This document shows positions 36,009 through 44,016 of a DNA stretch of 64,000 nucleotides, in pieces. Within the stretch, counting starts at the first letter, position 1; the number at the start of each line of letters is the position of its first letter. Source of the DNA: Pseudomonas saxonica (GTDB lineage: Bacteria; Pseudomonadota; Gammaproteobacteria; Pseudomonadales; Pseudomonadaceae); the NCBI RefSeq assembly GCF_007858365.1, contig NZ_VFIO01000011.1, forward strand, positions 1-64,000. Reading direction: 5' to 3'. The notes under the pieces were generated by a model. The model was given only the letters and a program-made list of their open reading frames with translations, made no database searches and had not been told where the DNA came from. The translations under genes and the position numbers were made by a program.

Positions 36009-36935
36009 TTAGCGAGGTTTGTCCGCGGGCTCAGTAACGGGTTGTACATAGTCAACCGCCCCGGGGGAATAGCGCGCGAAGTTTTCGCTGAACAACTGCC
36101 TGTACAGGGTTTCAGCCTGTTCGGTCAGTACCAGCAGCTCAATCCGCCGGTTAGCCCCGCTCAGAGGCTCCTCAGGTCGCAAAGGCATCACATCGGCCTG
36201 CGCCGAAACCTGCAAAATACCGTGAGCCGGCAACCCTGCGTTCACCAGTACACTTCGAGCCTGCAAGGCCCTTTCACCTGAGAGATTCCAATTGTCATAA
36301 CCGCGTGAGTCACGGTACGGGGCGGCATCGGTATGCCCACTGACAATCAACTTGTTTTGTACCTTGGCCAGCTCTTGCGCCAGAGCCGTCAGCAAGGTAC
36401 GAAAGTGTGGATCAAGCGTCGCACTGCCACGCTCGAACATAAAACGCTTGTCATCATCCTTGATCAGAATTCTCAAGCCCTGGGGCACGACATGCACTTC
36501 GAGATTGGCCATCGCATCCGTGCGCTCAGCCAACAAGGCCATCAGCTTGGCCAACGCTTGCAGTTCTGGCTCGCTGTCATAACGTTGCACATCCCCTGAG
36601 CGGGGGGCATTGAAGCGAACTTCCTGGGGCCGGGGCACCGCATCAAACTCCGGGGCACTGTCGAATGCCACGGGAACTCGACTGACCTCGTCAAAAACCC
36701 CTGCCCCTCCTTCTATGACCGTCGAAGCCAGCACAACCTTTGCAATGCGTTCAGCGTCGGCTTGCGGCTGAATAACCCACAGCACCATAAACAGCGCCAT
36801 CATCGCCAGAGCAAAGTCGGCAAAGGCTACTTTCCAGGCGCCACTGTGGTCTTCGTTATGCCCCCGCTTGCTGCGACGCTTGACAATAATGGGGTCATGT
36901 TTGTCTTCACGCGTCCTCATTGCGTCCGTCCTCAA
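36009..36935 (-). CDS. lafU: Flagellar motor stator protein MotB (LafU)
   Basis: 308 aa. One N-terminal membrane helix carries the proton-binding Asp (D40 in WKVAFADFALAMMALFMVLW). The C-terminal OmpA-like peptidoglycan-binding domain is clear (VSGHTDAAPYRDSRGYDNWNLSGERAL, ANRRIELLV). With MotA it forms the stator. Its start overlaps motA by 29 bp; a second in-frame ATG at 36920 is also possible. It is the last gene of the fliD-motB operon. Confidence 0.93.
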   Translation of the reverse strand: MRTDAMRTREDKHDPIIVKRRSKRGHNEDHSGAWKVAFADFALAMMALFMVLWVIQPQADAERIAKVVLASTVIEGGAGVFDEVSRVPVAFDSAPEFDAVPRPQEVRFNAPRSGDVQRYDSEPELQALAKLMALLAERTDAMANLEVHVVPQGLRILIKDDDKRFMFERGSATLDPHFRTLLTALAQELAKVQNKLIVSGHTDAAPYRDSRGYDNWNLSGERALQARSVLVNAGLPAHGILQVSAQADVMPLRPEEPLSGANRRIELLVLTEQAETLYRQLFSENFARYSPGAVDYVQPVTEPADKPR

Positions 36936-37782
36936 AACTGGTCACCCATCTTTCGAGCAACTGGAAGGCCGGTTTGACGTCCTGTTCAATCAACTTGCGA
37001 CCCGCATCGACCGCCAACAAGGTTGGCTTGCCGGCCACATGGGCGACAAGGGTCGTGCGCACACACTCCAGAGCCGATAACTCGGTCCTGATGCGCTGGG
37101 CCATTGCATTGCTCAGCGGCTCCATCATGCAATAACAGAAGAAAATCCCGAGGAATGTACCCACCAGGGCTGCTGCCACGTGGGCTCCAATCTCAGCCAC
37201 CGACCCACCAATACTGTCCATGGTGATGATGATGCCCATGATCGCCGCCAAAATGCCGAACCCGGGCATGGCTTCGCCCACTTTGTGCAACGAGCGCGAA
37301 GGCAATAGCAAAGCCTCGTGCATGGCGTCCAGTTCCTGCTCGAGAAAACCTTCAAGTTCATGGGCGCTGATTTTGCCCATGGCCATCAACCTGAAATTAT
37401 CGGCAATAAAAGCCATCAGGTTTTTCTCTTGCAAAATCAGCGGGTATTTTGTGAACAGATCACTCTGGTCCGGCTCTTCAATGTGTGCATCGAGTGCTTT
37501 GAGGCCACCCATGTCGACGGTTTCGAGCAGCTCATACAGCAGCATCAGCAACTCGCGCTGAAACGCCTCGCCGCGACGGCGAAAGGAGAACACCCCCTTG
37601 ACCTGCACCCACATTTCGAGCAGCACTTCCTTGGGGTTCCCAATAATCATGCTACCCAGAGCAGCACCCACCACAATCAGCATTTCCGAGGGCTGCCACA
37701 ACACGGACATGCTCCCGCCGGCAATCACAAAACCGCCCAGCACGCAGCCGATAATGATTAATGCACCTAACAGTTTCTGCAC
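36907..37782 (-). CDS. lafT: Flagellar motor stator protein MotA (LafT)
   Basis: 291 aa from a GTG start directly after fliA. It has four hydrophobic segments, the motif GSMIIGNPKEVL, LPSRSLHKVGEAMPGFGILAAIMGIIITMDSIGG and the cytoplasmic loop that contacts FliG. It is the proton-type stator channel partner of MotB. A separate stator pair within the laf operon is typical of lateral flagella. Confidence 0.94.
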   Translation of the reverse strand: MQKLLGALIIIGCVLGGFVIAGGSMSVLWQPSEMLIVVGAALGSMIIGNPKEVLLEMWVQVKGVFSFRRRGEAFQRELLMLLYELLETVDMGGLKALDAHIEEPDQSDLFTKYPLILQEKNLMAFIADNFRLMAMGKISAHELEGFLEQELDAMHEALLLPSRSLHKVGEAMPGFGILAAIMGIIITMDSIGGSVAEIGAHVAAALVGTFLGIFFCYCMMEPLSNAMAQRIRTELSALECVRTTLVAHVAGKPTLLAVDAGRKLIEQDVKPAFQLLERWVTSFEDGRNEDA

Positions 37783-37783
37783 G

Positions 37784-38518
37784 TTATTTACTCTTGGTTA
37801 AAAAGGCTCGAGCTTTATCGATGGCCTGCTTGCTCAGTTGGCACACGCGCGCGTCACTGATTTCGAGCACCAGGCCGATTTCCTTCAGGTTCAGCTCGTG
37901 CAAGTAGTAGAGCGTCAATACCAGGCGCTCACGTTCATTCAGTTGCTCCAGCGCCTGAGTCAACATGCGCTGGCTGCACACGGTCGCCTCGACACTGGCA
38001 GCGCCGTTATGAAAGTCCCTGCTGGTGTCCTGCAACAAAGCATCAAGGCTCTCCAGCGCCTCCCCGGCTTCAGCTTGCAAGTAAGCCTGAAACTGCGAAG
38101 GACTAAGCCCGGTGGCTTGCAAGGCTTCCTCATCGCGCAGCTGACGACCCAGTTGACGCGTCAGGTTGCGCAAAATATCCCGGGTTTTGTGAGCTTGCTG
38201 GCGCACTTGCCGCGGGCGCCAATCGAGCCTGCGCAACTCATCAAGAATGGCGCCACGAATTCGCATCGCCGCAAACCGTGCAAAGTGCTCATCGGGCACG
38301 CCATAACGGCGCAGCCCCTCAAGCAAGCCCATGAGGCCAATCTGCTCCATGTCTTCTCGATCCAGTACCTGACTGGTTTGCAGAGACAATTGATTGACGA
38401 TCCGCTTGACCAGCGGAAGGTAATTCACCAGCCACTGCTGTTCTGCTTCAGGCGCCATCACCACCGAGCAAGAGTCGCCTGCATCGGGGCCGTAATCAGC
38501 CAAACGTTCGCTATTCAT
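37784..38518 (-). CDS. lafS: Flagellar sigma-28 factor FliA (LafS)
   Basis: 244 aa. Region 2 is LPLVKRIVNQLS...DREDMEQIGLMGLLEGLRRYG, with a FARFAAMRIRGAILDELRRLDWRPR segment typical of FliA. Region 4 is LNERERLVLTLYYLHELNLKEIGLVLEISDARVCQLSKQAI. It directs late genes (flagellin, cap, motor). The dedicated anti-sigma factor FlgM is not in the window. Confidence 0.93.
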   Translation of the reverse strand: MNSERLADYGPDAGDSCSVVMAPEAEQQWLVNYLPLVKRIVNQLSLQTSQVLDREDMEQIGLMGLLEGLRRYGVPDEHFARFAAMRIRGAILDELRRLDWRPRQVRQQAHKTRDILRNLTRQLGRQLRDEEALQATGLSPSQFQAYLQAEAGEALESLDALLQDTSRDFHNGAASVEATVCSQRMLTQALEQLNERERLVLTLYYLHELNLKEIGLVLEISDARVCQLSKQAIDKARAFLTKSK

Positions 38519-38526
38519 GAGGGCAA

Positions 38527-38997
38527 TTACTGCACCAGCATCTTGCTGACCAACACCGACGTGAACGGTATGTCCAGCCCTTTGGCACTGAAACTCTTGC
38601 GCAGATCGGCCTCAAGACGTGACTGCAAATCGATGAGCGACAAAGCCCGCAACTGAATGAACGGCAGCGTCGACAATGAGCCGACCACTGCGTTGCGTAC
38701 CAGCAGGTCGGCCTGCTTAAAAGCGCTCACTGACTGTTTGGCATCCCCTTGCAATGCAAGGTCGAGCACAAAGTAGTGCTCACGGTCCTCACCTCGCAGA
38801 TTCACGACAATTTTTTCTACCGGATAAAACACGTAGTTCTCCGGATCTTGAACAAGCGGAGCCTCACCCGCCTGTTGCTCATGCTCAACACCCGCAGACT
38901 TGTCAGGGCGCAAGTACAGATAGCCAAACACCACACTCCCAAGAGTGATGACCGTGTTCAGCCCCACGATTAATAAAATGACACGCGGCATCCACAT
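38527..38997 (-). CDS. lafF: Flagellar basal-body protein FliL (LafF)
   Basis: 156 aa. One N-terminal membrane helix (VILLIVGLNTVITLGSVVFGYLYL) is followed by a periplasmic FliL domain (DPENYVFYPVEKIVVNLRGEDREHYFVLDLALQ). It stabilises stator engagement near the MS-ring. The gene order fliK-fliL-fliA-motA-motB is the laf order. Confidence 0.88.
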   Translation of the reverse strand: MWMPRVILLIVGLNTVITLGSVVFGYLYLRPDKSAGVEHEQQAGEAPLVQDPENYVFYPVEKIVVNLRGEDREHYFVLDLALQGDAKQSVSAFKQADLLVRNAVVGSLSTLPFIQLRALSLIDLQSRLEADLRKSFSAKGLDIPFTSVLVSKMLVQ

Positions 38998-39057
38998 AGC
39001 AGTCTCTCACTCCACATGAAGTTCAATTTGGGCGGGGTGCAAACGCCACTTCTTCGG

Positions 39058-40137
39058 CTAAACCGTGACAAGCACGTCACTGCCATATCCTTTGGGCACA
39101 CTGTCAGGCATCTGTGCGTCTTCTATTGCCTGAGCAATGGCGGGTTCATGCTGCTGGCGCGCCTGCTCTCGGGACGACTGCCCTCGAGAGTCGCTCGAAA
39201 CCTGCACGTCAACGTGAAGCAAATTCTGCTGCACCAATTCTTGACGCATGCGCTCACTGGAATGCGCGAGCAAGCGGGCAACTTCGGTCTGGGCGGCCGA
39301 AATATGGACACTCAAGCGACCTGACTCATGACTGATAAAAATTTCAAGGCTGCCCAGCTCTGGCGGATCCAGACGAATAGTGGCCTGCTGAAAGCGCTGC
39401 TGAACCTGGATTTCAACGGTTTCACGCAAGGCATTGAGCATCTGTTCACCCCAGCGTGCTTGAGGGGCGACCAACTTGAGCCCACGCTCAAGAACAGGCT
39501 CCGATGTGGCGGTCGAGCCTGTCAGGACGGGTTGTGTCACCGTCGCATCAACCTGCTCGGCACTCACGGCCCCTGCATTCGACAAGCCTGCCCCCTGCCC
39601 CTCTGCGAGTGCGTTGATTACGGCGGTTGCAGCAGTCATGACGGGCGCTGGCGCGCCCCCTCGTCCTGCTGTCAAAACGTGGCTATCAAGCGATAACGCC
39701 ATACGCTCACCCTCAGCCTGTTTTGCGCGACCCGGCATCAAGGGCGCATCAGGCAGTGGCAACGGTTCGTTTAACCCCTGCATCACACCGGCACCTGCTG
39801 CCAGTCGCGTCAACACACGCGCAGAAGACAGCGGCGGTGCAGCCGCTGCGTTTGAGTCGCGGGCCTGCACGTTGACTGCTTGCTGATTGAGCATCATAAG
39901 CAGCCATTGCTGAGGATCCGCCAGCAGCTCGACAGCGGGCGCTTGCTCCGCTTGATCGGGTGCCTGCGCTTGCCCGGCTGGCATTTCAATCAAGGGTAAT
40001 GGCAGCTCAAGCTCGGGCGCTTGTATGACATCGACCCACTGCGCCAGCGCCTCACTAGCACCTTCCACCCCAGCGTCAGGCCCGAGTTGCGCCGCCAGCG
40101 GGCTGAAACCACCGAGTAAAGAAAGCGATGCGGACAT
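39058..40137 (-). CDS. lafE: Hook-length control protein FliK (LafE)
   Basis: 359 aa. A long, low-complexity, Ala/Gln/Pro-rich N-terminal part is followed by the conserved Flg_hook domain at about residues 240-325 (VQQRFQQATIRLDPPELGSLEIFISHESGRLSVHI). It measures hook length and switches export specificity. It is 3 bp downstream of fliT. Confidence 0.88.
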   Translation of the reverse strand: MSASLSLLGGFSPLAAQLGPDAGVEGASEALAQWVDVIQAPELELPLPLIEMPAGQAQAPDQAEQAPAVELLADPQQWLLMMLNQQAVNVQARDSNAAAAPPLSSARVLTRLAAGAGVMQGLNEPLPLPDAPLMPGRAKQAEGERMALSLDSHVLTAGRGGAPAPVMTAATAVINALAEGQGAGLSNAGAVSAEQVDATVTQPVLTGSTATSEPVLERGLKLVAPQARWGEQMLNALRETVEIQVQQRFQQATIRLDPPELGSLEIFISHESGRLSVHISAAQTEVARLLAHSSERMRQELVQQNLLHVDVQVSSDSRGQSSREQARQQHEPAIAQAIEDAQMPDSVPKGYGSDVLVTV

Positions 40138-40140
40138 GGC

Positions 40141-40464
40141 CTAGTTCACTCCTTGCAGGCTGTCTGCCAATGAATAGGCGTGACGTGCTTCTGCATATTC
40201 GGTGTGGTTTGCCAGCATCTGGCTCAAGCGCGCACATTCGCGCGCGCAAGCCTGCAAGGCATGACCGTGCAACGCCTTGAGCGGAGCCAGTTTGCGTCGA
40301 GTTTCATCGTTGAAGGGCTGGGCGTTTTGCAAGCGCTCAAGGCATTGCCTGATCAACCCGTCGACCTCCCCGATGCGCACCCAGTCTTCCTTAGCCAGGC
40401 CTTCGGCGAGGAGCTTTTGCAGATGGGCCAGACGATTGAATTCAGCTTCGAGCAACATTGACAC
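40141..40464 (-). CDS. lafD: FliT-like export chaperone (LafD)
   Basis: 107 aa, all-helical and Leu/Glu-rich. It lacks a strong motif, but it overlaps the end of fliS and precedes fliK, which is the lafD position. FliT-type proteins bind the FliD cap before export. The assignment rests on size, helicity and order. Confidence 0.68.
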   Translation of the reverse strand: MSMLLEAEFNRLAHLQKLLAEGLAKEDWVRIGEVDGLIRQCLERLQNAQPFNDETRRKLAPLKALHGHALQACARECARLSQMLANHTEYAEARHAYSLADSLQGVN

Positions 40465-40825
40465 CCTCCCAGCCTTCGCGAATCTGCTCCAGAAGGTGCA
40501 TCACTTCATCGATCCCGGAGATGGACAACGAGGCGCTGACCTCCACCAGCCGATGCAGGCAATAGTCGTAAAGACGCGACAGACTGATCACCAGCTCCCC
40601 GCCCTGCTCATGATCGAGCGTGCTATTGAGCGCGTTGATGATGTTCATGCACTTCTCCAGCGACTGCCCTTTGAGATCGTAATGCCGGGTTTCAATGTGT
40701 CCACGGGCGCGAGACAACTCATCCAGCAGCCCATCGAACAGCACCAGCACCAATTGATAAGGCGAAGCGCAAGACACTTGAGTGTCGAGGTCGATTGCGC
40801 GGTAGCTGTCATAGCCGTCATTCAT
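40442..40825 (-). CDS. lafC: Flagellin chaperone FliS (LafC)
   Basis: 127 aa. It begins with YDSYRAIDLDTQVSCASPYQLVLVLFDGLLDELSRARGHIE and contains LEKCMNIINALNSTLDHEQGGELVISLSRLYDYC, the standard FliS four-helix pattern. It keeps flagellin unfolded before export. It lies 8 bp after fliD and overlaps fliT by 23 bp. Confidence 0.92.
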   Translation of the reverse strand: MNDGYDSYRAIDLDTQVSCASPYQLVLVLFDGLLDELSRARGHIETRHYDLKGQSLEKCMNIINALNSTLDHEQGGELVISLSRLYDYCLHRLVEVSASLSISGIDEVMHLLEQIREGWEGVNVARS

Positions 40826-40833
40826 TTTTCAGA

Positions 40834-42159
40834 TCATCCGAACATGCTGAAGGTTTGTTCCATCGCCGCCATAACCTGCGCCAACTGGGTGTACTGTTTG
40901 AGATAGCGCTGATAGTGATTCTGGTATTTGATATCCAGATCCTCGTATTTCTCGTCGACCCGTTGCAGCAGGTTATTGAGATTATCCTTGCGCGCCTTCA
41001 TGGCCCCGGTGCTGCCGCTGGTATAAGTGCCGAGCCTTTTATCGAGGCTTTCCAGCAGATTTCCCGCGCCTGAAAAGAGTTTTTCGAAACCGTCCGGGTT
41101 TGCATCCAGCATTTTCTCGAAGGCTTTGGTATCCACCTTGAGCTTGCCGTCCGCCCCTGCCACCACACCAAACTCCATCAACGTGACGCCGCCAAACGGC
41201 GTGCGCAGTACCGAGTTGAGCATGGCCTCAATGGCACGGATGCTGGAGTCACCCGCCAGCGCACCGCGTTCGCCGTTCTCACCTCCCGAACCGGTCAAAT
41301 CATCGAAGGTGCTCAACATCGTGTTGATCGCAGTGACAAACTCATTGAGCTTGTCATTGGTCGCTGTTTGGTCACGGCTGATATTGACGGTCAGCGGCTC
41401 GTCCCCCGCCTCATGCACTTTGCTGAACGTCAGGCTGACGCCTTCGATCATGTCCTTGAAGGTGTTGGAACTTTGCTGCAGCTTCATGCCGCTGGCGTCT
41501 GCGCCCAGATAGACAATGGCGTCCTGGGCTTTGGACAATTCCTTGGTGTTTCCCAGGCTGGTTTCCAGCGGGCTGCCTGCGGCATCTGTGCGCATTTCAA
41601 TGGCGTACTGCTCGCCTGTTTCTTCGGCGCTCAAAACCATGGTCACCTCACCGCCGCTGCGAACCAGCGTGGCTTTGACCCCCTCGTTATCCGGGTGATT
41701 GTTAATCGCCGAAGCCAGCTCCTCCTGGGACAGTGCGCCATCGCCGTTACTGTCCGCAGCGGCGAGATCGACGGCAAACTCGACGCCATCCTGCTTGATA
41801 TACAAGTTGCCCGAGTCGGCAGCATCATTACCCAGACCACTGACGGCGACCTGATGCCGACTCGCCAGTTGTTCAACAAAGAACTGATAGCTGCCTTCTT
41901 TGGCACTGGCACCAACCGTGGCACTGGCGATGCCTTCAGCGCTGAAGGTCGCCGCATTGATCAGCATGCTTTTGTCGGTGCCCTTGAAACTTTTGATCGC
42001 ATTGCCCAAGGCTTTGAGCGCTGCATCCAGGGCGGTGACTGCTTCCAGCTGGGCCTTGTATTTGGTCTCGTTACGCTGGGCCTGCGCTAATTCGCGCTGA
42101 ACTTCATATTCAGCGAGAAGTTTTGCCTGAGCCTGGATGTAGTCGGTATCGATAGCCAT
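40834..42159 (-). CDS. lafB: Filament cap protein FliD (LafB) with an EF-hand-like loop
   Basis: 441 aa. The N-terminal FliD_N region is YIQAQAKLLAEYEVQRELAQAQRNETKYKAQLEAVTALDAALKALGNAI. The C-terminal FliD_C region ends with QYTQLAQVMAAMEQTFSMFG. It caps the growing filament. Residues 136-147 read DSNGDGALSQEE, a complete EF-hand consensus loop (D1, N3, D5, G6, L8, S9, E12), in the variable outer part. A -24/-12 promoter and a good Shine-Dalgarno (AAGGAG) precede the gene, which heads the operon running to motB. Confidence 0.93.
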   Translation of the reverse strand: MAIDTDYIQAQAKLLAEYEVQRELAQAQRNETKYKAQLEAVTALDAALKALGNAIKSFKGTDKSMLINAATFSAEGIASATVGASAKEGSYQFFVEQLASRHQVAVSGLGNDAADSGNLYIKQDGVEFAVDLAAADSNGDGALSQEELASAINNHPDNEGVKATLVRSGGEVTMVLSAEETGEQYAIEMRTDAAGSPLETSLGNTKELSKAQDAIVYLGADASGMKLQQSSNTFKDMIEGVSLTFSKVHEAGDEPLTVNISRDQTATNDKLNEFVTAINTMLSTFDDLTGSGGENGERGALAGDSSIRAIEAMLNSVLRTPFGGVTLMEFGVVAGADGKLKVDTKAFEKMLDANPDGFEKLFSGAGNLLESLDKRLGTYTSGSTGAMKARKDNLNNLLQRVDEKYEDLDIKYQNHYQRYLKQYTQLAQVMAAMEQTFSMFG

Positions 42160-42184
42160 GTACGTGCTCTCCTTAATTGCTATT

Positions 42185-42201
42185 TAGCAAAACCGGTGCC
42201 A
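42185..42201 (-). promoter_or_regulatory. Probable sigma-54 promoter of fliD operon
   Basis: On the minus strand TGGCACCGGTTTTGCTA gives a near-perfect -24 (TGGCAC) and -12 (TTGCT) separated by exactly 5 bp. Transcription would start near 42176, which leaves a very short leader that begins at or just before the AAGGAG ribosome-binding site. It matches sigma-54/LafK-type control known for lateral flagella elsewhere. Confidence 0.68.
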
Positions 42202-42478
42202 ATAGATAACGTGTTGTTTTATATGAAGTATTTTTTGTTCTTGTGAAGCAGGATTTCCGTTTTCACGCAGAGGGCTTGAGTGGGCCGGAAAGGTTGTTTC
42301 CGGATTATTCAGCTCAAAAGTTCAGTAGGATTCAAAGGCGACATAAAGCGGGGATTGATTAAGGGCAGAAGTTTGAAGAGGGGAAATTGAGGGCCCCCAG
42401 AGGAGGCAGAGTGGGCCCAGGCGAGCTCGGGCGTAGAGCGCAGACTTTTCAGGGGTTGCGGTTCACCCCTGAAAACGC

Positions 42479-42507
42479 AAAAGCCCCGTCTAACCGACAG
42501 GGCTTTT
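42479..42507 (-). terminator. Rho-independent terminator downstream of the DUF1329 gene
   Basis: An AAAAGCCC(c)...GGGCTTTT inverted repeat (plus-strand aaaagccccgtc...gacagggctttt) lies 41 bp after the DUF1329 stop. It ends in T on the minus strand and should separate the right catabolic operon from fliD. Confidence 0.82.
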
Positions 42508-42547
42508 GATCTTGCTTGCAGCTTACCGTTTGCAGCGTGGCCTTGCC

Positions 42548-43930
42548 TTAGCGCCCCATCGCCCGTGCAGCGTCGGCGGTGTACTGATCGGCAGTGAATT
42601 TACCCTCATTGAGAATCGGGCCCTTCTTCGCTTCGTTGGTCATGCCGTAGCCGGTGTATTGACCCGAGTTCAAATCGATAAAGAACTGCGAGCCGGCCTG
42701 CCAGGCACTCATGTCCGGGTGGTAGTAATAGTTGATCATCGCGTGCTTCCACAACTGGCCGCGGGCGTCGTAGTTGTCAGCCAGTACCGAGTTCCACGTG
42801 TCTTCGTCGAGAAACAGCACACGCTTGCCATACACATGGCGGTAGCCTTCTTTCAGATCCGCTTCAAGCACCCAGACACGACGAAGTTCATAACGCATCA
42901 AATCCGGATTGGGGTGGTTAGGCGTCAGCATGTCGGCATATTTGACCGTACCTGCGTTCGGCTTATAGGCATTGGCCGGAATGTAGATTTCGCGCTTGCC
43001 CACCAATTTCCAGTTAAAGCGCTCCGGCGAGCCGTTGTACAAACGGTCTTCGTCGACGGTCATGGTGCCGTTGGTGCCGATCATCGGCTGGTCATACCCG
43101 TAACCCGGCAATTGGCGCACGCGCCGGGTTGAAGGGCTGTAGGTCCAGGCCTGACGCGGGTCCGTGGAAAAGTTGTAGGGTTCGTGGGCGATGTTCAGCG
43201 TGCCGTTGTCACGCGCAGGCTTGAGGGTCATGTTGTTACTCATTGCCTGAATCTTGCCCGAGGTCACGGGCTCAACTTCTGGCGAGTTGGCCTGGGACAA
43301 GTTACGGGCGTATGCACGGCCCCAGCCAATGCTGCCGTTAGGCAAGACAGAGGCCAGATCGCTGGTTTTTTCTTCGGTCCAGGCACGCGCAGGCAATTGA
43401 TGGTTCCACAGCAATTCCATGCCGTTTTTCGGAATCGGGAACGGCACTTGGCCCAACCCTTCGAAACCCATGCCATCGTTCACCAGCTTGGCATTCAAGG
43501 CGTTGCTCATCGCCCGTTTGCACACATAATCCGGGTAGCGGAAATCACGGTGGCCGGGGTAGATATTCATCTTGTAGGTGGCCGGATAACGCTTGAACAG
43601 TGCTTTCTGGCCTTCTGTCAGCTTGTCGGCGTATTGGTCCATGTTCTGCGCGGTGATCACCAAAATGGGCTTTTCAGCGGCATAGGGATCAACCGGCTGG
43701 TCACCGGAGAATTTGACGTGGTTCCAACCCGGCACTTCGCCCAGGTATTTACCGGTGTAAGGCGGGATGGTGCCCGCCGCGTTACCGGCCTGTTCAGCCC
43801 CCACACAGGTCAGCTCTTTACCCAGTTTGGCCGCTTCAGCGGGCGATACCTGAGCGAATGCCGACCCCATGACCAGTCCATTGACGGCCAGGGTGGCTGC
43901 GAGCACTACGCCTGTTCTTGTTATTTTCAT
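42548..43930 (-). CDS. DUF1329 family protein (exported, outer-membrane associated)
   Basis: 460 aa from the ATG at 43930, preceded by AGGAGG with ideal spacing. It has a signal peptide MKITRTGVVLAATLAVNGLVMGSAFA. The YPGHRDFRYPDYVCKRAMSNA, PSTRRVRQLPGYGYDQP and RYELRRVWVLEADLKEGYRHVYGKRVLFLDEDTW segments are typical of DUF1329, which is related to LolA/LppX-like lipoprotein-carrier folds. It is usually encoded next to DUF1302, here far away at 3028-4677. It is the last gene of the right catabolic operon. A role in handling a hydrophobic substrate or its transport is inference. Confidence 0.83.
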   Translation of the reverse strand: MKITRTGVVLAATLAVNGLVMGSAFAQVSPAEAAKLGKELTCVGAEQAGNAAGTIPPYTGKYLGEVPGWNHVKFSGDQPVDPYAAEKPILVITAQNMDQYADKLTEGQKALFKRYPATYKMNIYPGHRDFRYPDYVCKRAMSNALNAKLVNDGMGFEGLGQVPFPIPKNGMELLWNHQLPARAWTEEKTSDLASVLPNGSIGWGRAYARNLSQANSPEVEPVTSGKIQAMSNNMTLKPARDNGTLNIAHEPYNFSTDPRQAWTYSPSTRRVRQLPGYGYDQPMIGTNGTMTVDEDRLYNGSPERFNWKLVGKREIYIPANAYKPNAGTVKYADMLTPNHPNPDLMRYELRRVWVLEADLKEGYRHVYGKRVLFLDEDTWNSVLADNYDARGQLWKHAMINYYYHPDMSAWQAGSQFFIDLNSGQYTGYGMTNEAKKGPILNEGKFTADQYTADAARAMGR

Positions 43931-44016
43931 GTATTGCCTCCTACGCGAATAAGGCTTGCTGGGTATGGGTTCATTCTTCGCCATCCACCGGCGAGCACAT
44001 CGTCCACAAAGACTAA

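Larger units (their letters stand above)
42160..42547. other. Intergenic region with promoter and terminator
   Basis: 388 bp between fliD and the DUF1329 gene, both on the minus strand. It holds the sigma-54 promoter of fliD (42185-42201) and the terminator of the upstream DUF1329 operon (42479-42507). Between them, 42370-42440 is a GC-rich stretch with a short match to the arm of the dispersed element (caggcgagctcgggcg). No gene is seen. Confidence 0.7.
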
